A stretch of DNA of 64,000 bases from Nocardia tengchongensis (GTDB taxonomy: Bacteria; Actinomycetota; Actinomycetes; Mycobacteriales; Mycobacteriaceae): the NCBI RefSeq assembly GCF_018362975.1, contig NZ_CP074371.1, forward strand, positions 3,658,001-3,722,000, read 5' to 3'. Both the position numbers and the translations under genes were made by a program. Position 1 is the stretch's first letter, and each line of letters begins with the position of its first letter. Below are positions 63,700 through 64,000 of this stretch, piece by piece. The notes under the pieces were generated by a model. It saw nothing but the letters and a program-made list of their open reading frames with translations, made no database searches and had not been told where the DNA came from.

Positions 63700-63906
63700 T
63701 CAGTCGACGACGGTCACGTAAAAGAACGTATTCGGCCAACGGATTTCGCGGGGCATATCTTCGTCCAGCCAGTCCTGCTCGACACCACCGTTGAGATGCC
63801 CGTCCCCTTCGCCCACAATCACACGCCATGTCCGAGGCTGAAGTTTGCCGATTACCCGACAGGGAAGGCTGTAGGGCACCCGGGATAGGTGGACTACGTA
63901 GCGCAT
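63700..63906 (-). CDS. Possible small protein
   Basis: The 68-residue frame has ordinary composition (W-R-V-I-V-G-E-G-D-G-H-L-N-G-G) and a GAGAGG sequence upstream of its ATG. A plus-strand frame overlaps it; the minus-strand one looks more protein-like. It may be downstream in an operon with the partial frame that runs off the window. Confidence 0.38.
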   Translation of the reverse strand: MRYVVHLSRVPYSLPCRVIGKLQPRTWRVIVGEGDGHLNGGVEQDWLDEDMPREIRWPNTFFYVTVVD

Positions 63907-63911
63907 GGTGA

Positions 63912-64000
63912 TCAGGCCTCTCTCACATGTCGGAGCGTCACAGCTCGGACCATGCGACCTCGAACCATGATGACGTTCGGCCGGCTATCAGCTGGAGGTG
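63912..64000 (-). CDS. Partial small CDS running off the window end
   Basis: An open minus-strand frame enters from the window end and stops at 63912, encoding S-R-P-N-V-I-M-V-R-G-R-M-V-R-A-V-T-L. It is too short to identify. Its stop lies 6 bases before the ATG of the gene at 63906. Confidence 0.28.
   Translation of the reverse strand, partial: PPADSRPNVIMVRGRMVRAVTLRHVREA

Noticed and set aside
63646..63888. Plus-strand frame of 80 codons after the XRE-TPR regulator
   Set aside because: It starts within bases of the regulator stop, without a ribosome binding site. The overlapping minus-strand frame is more protein-like, though neither is certain.

Overview
This window is high-GC actinobacterial chromosomal DNA, most likely Nocardia or a close mycolic-acid relative. 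The support is a mycolyltransferase (antigen 85)-type secreted esterase, Scr1-type XRE regulators paired with DUF397, and a core block whose content and order match, from memory, the Mycobacterium tuberculosis gcvT-ilvE / adoK / HesB / DUF3043 / cobT-cobS / asnB / ctaC-ctaF neighbourhood (Rv2199c-Rv2211c). No rRNA, tRNA or CRISPR array was recognised.

Layout. (1) 1-11.5 kb is accessory and looks like a defence or signalling island: the 3' tail of a UvrD-like helicase overlapping a Ser/Thr kinase; a protein combining a PUA/EVE-like, a CBS-pair and a HEPN-like region; a decayed IS701-type transposase; a small membrane protein plus winged-helix pair divergent from an XRE regulator with DUF397; a STAND ATPase next to a TPR-aminoglycoside-phosphotransferase-like protein; and a UvrD-family helicase with a NERD-like N-terminus. 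(2) 11.5-21 kb is mixed metabolism: PEBP, CapA-like, an SSS transporter with DUF3311, and a JmjC-type oxygenase divergent from a small protein and a GRDP-like protein that together resemble a peptide-modification locus. An exonuclease-BRCT fusion and an Ag85-like esterase follow. (3) 21-38.5 kb is the conserved core: GcvT, IlvE, adenosine kinase, an A-type Fe-S carrier, a fused CobU-CobT, CobS, AsnB and cytochrome oxidase subunits II and IV. (4) 38.5-48 kb carries redox enzymes, NADAR and Nudix proteins, a HigBA-type toxin-antitoxin pair with a perfect operator palindrome, and an FAD monooxygenase under a readable promoter with three TetR-like palindromes. (5) 48-55.2 kb is an IclR-controlled sulfonation operon: cysD, cysNC, DUF1214, SDR, sulfotransferase. 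(6) 55.2-64 kb is accessory again: a SLOG-like protein, three paralogous secreted proteins of which two share a duplicated promoter with a palindrome, an Rnl2-like RNA ligase, and a second regulator / small membrane protein / winged-helix locus like the one at 3.4-5.1 kb.

A caution applies throughout. At least nine otherwise intact genes, including probable essential ones (ctaC, adoK, the DUF3043 gene, cysNC), are broken by an apparent single-base indel, several at C/G runs. Residual sequencing or assembly error is the simplest explanation. Frameshifted genes are listed with the extent they would have if the single base were restored, and claims that depend on a frame break should be read with this in mind.
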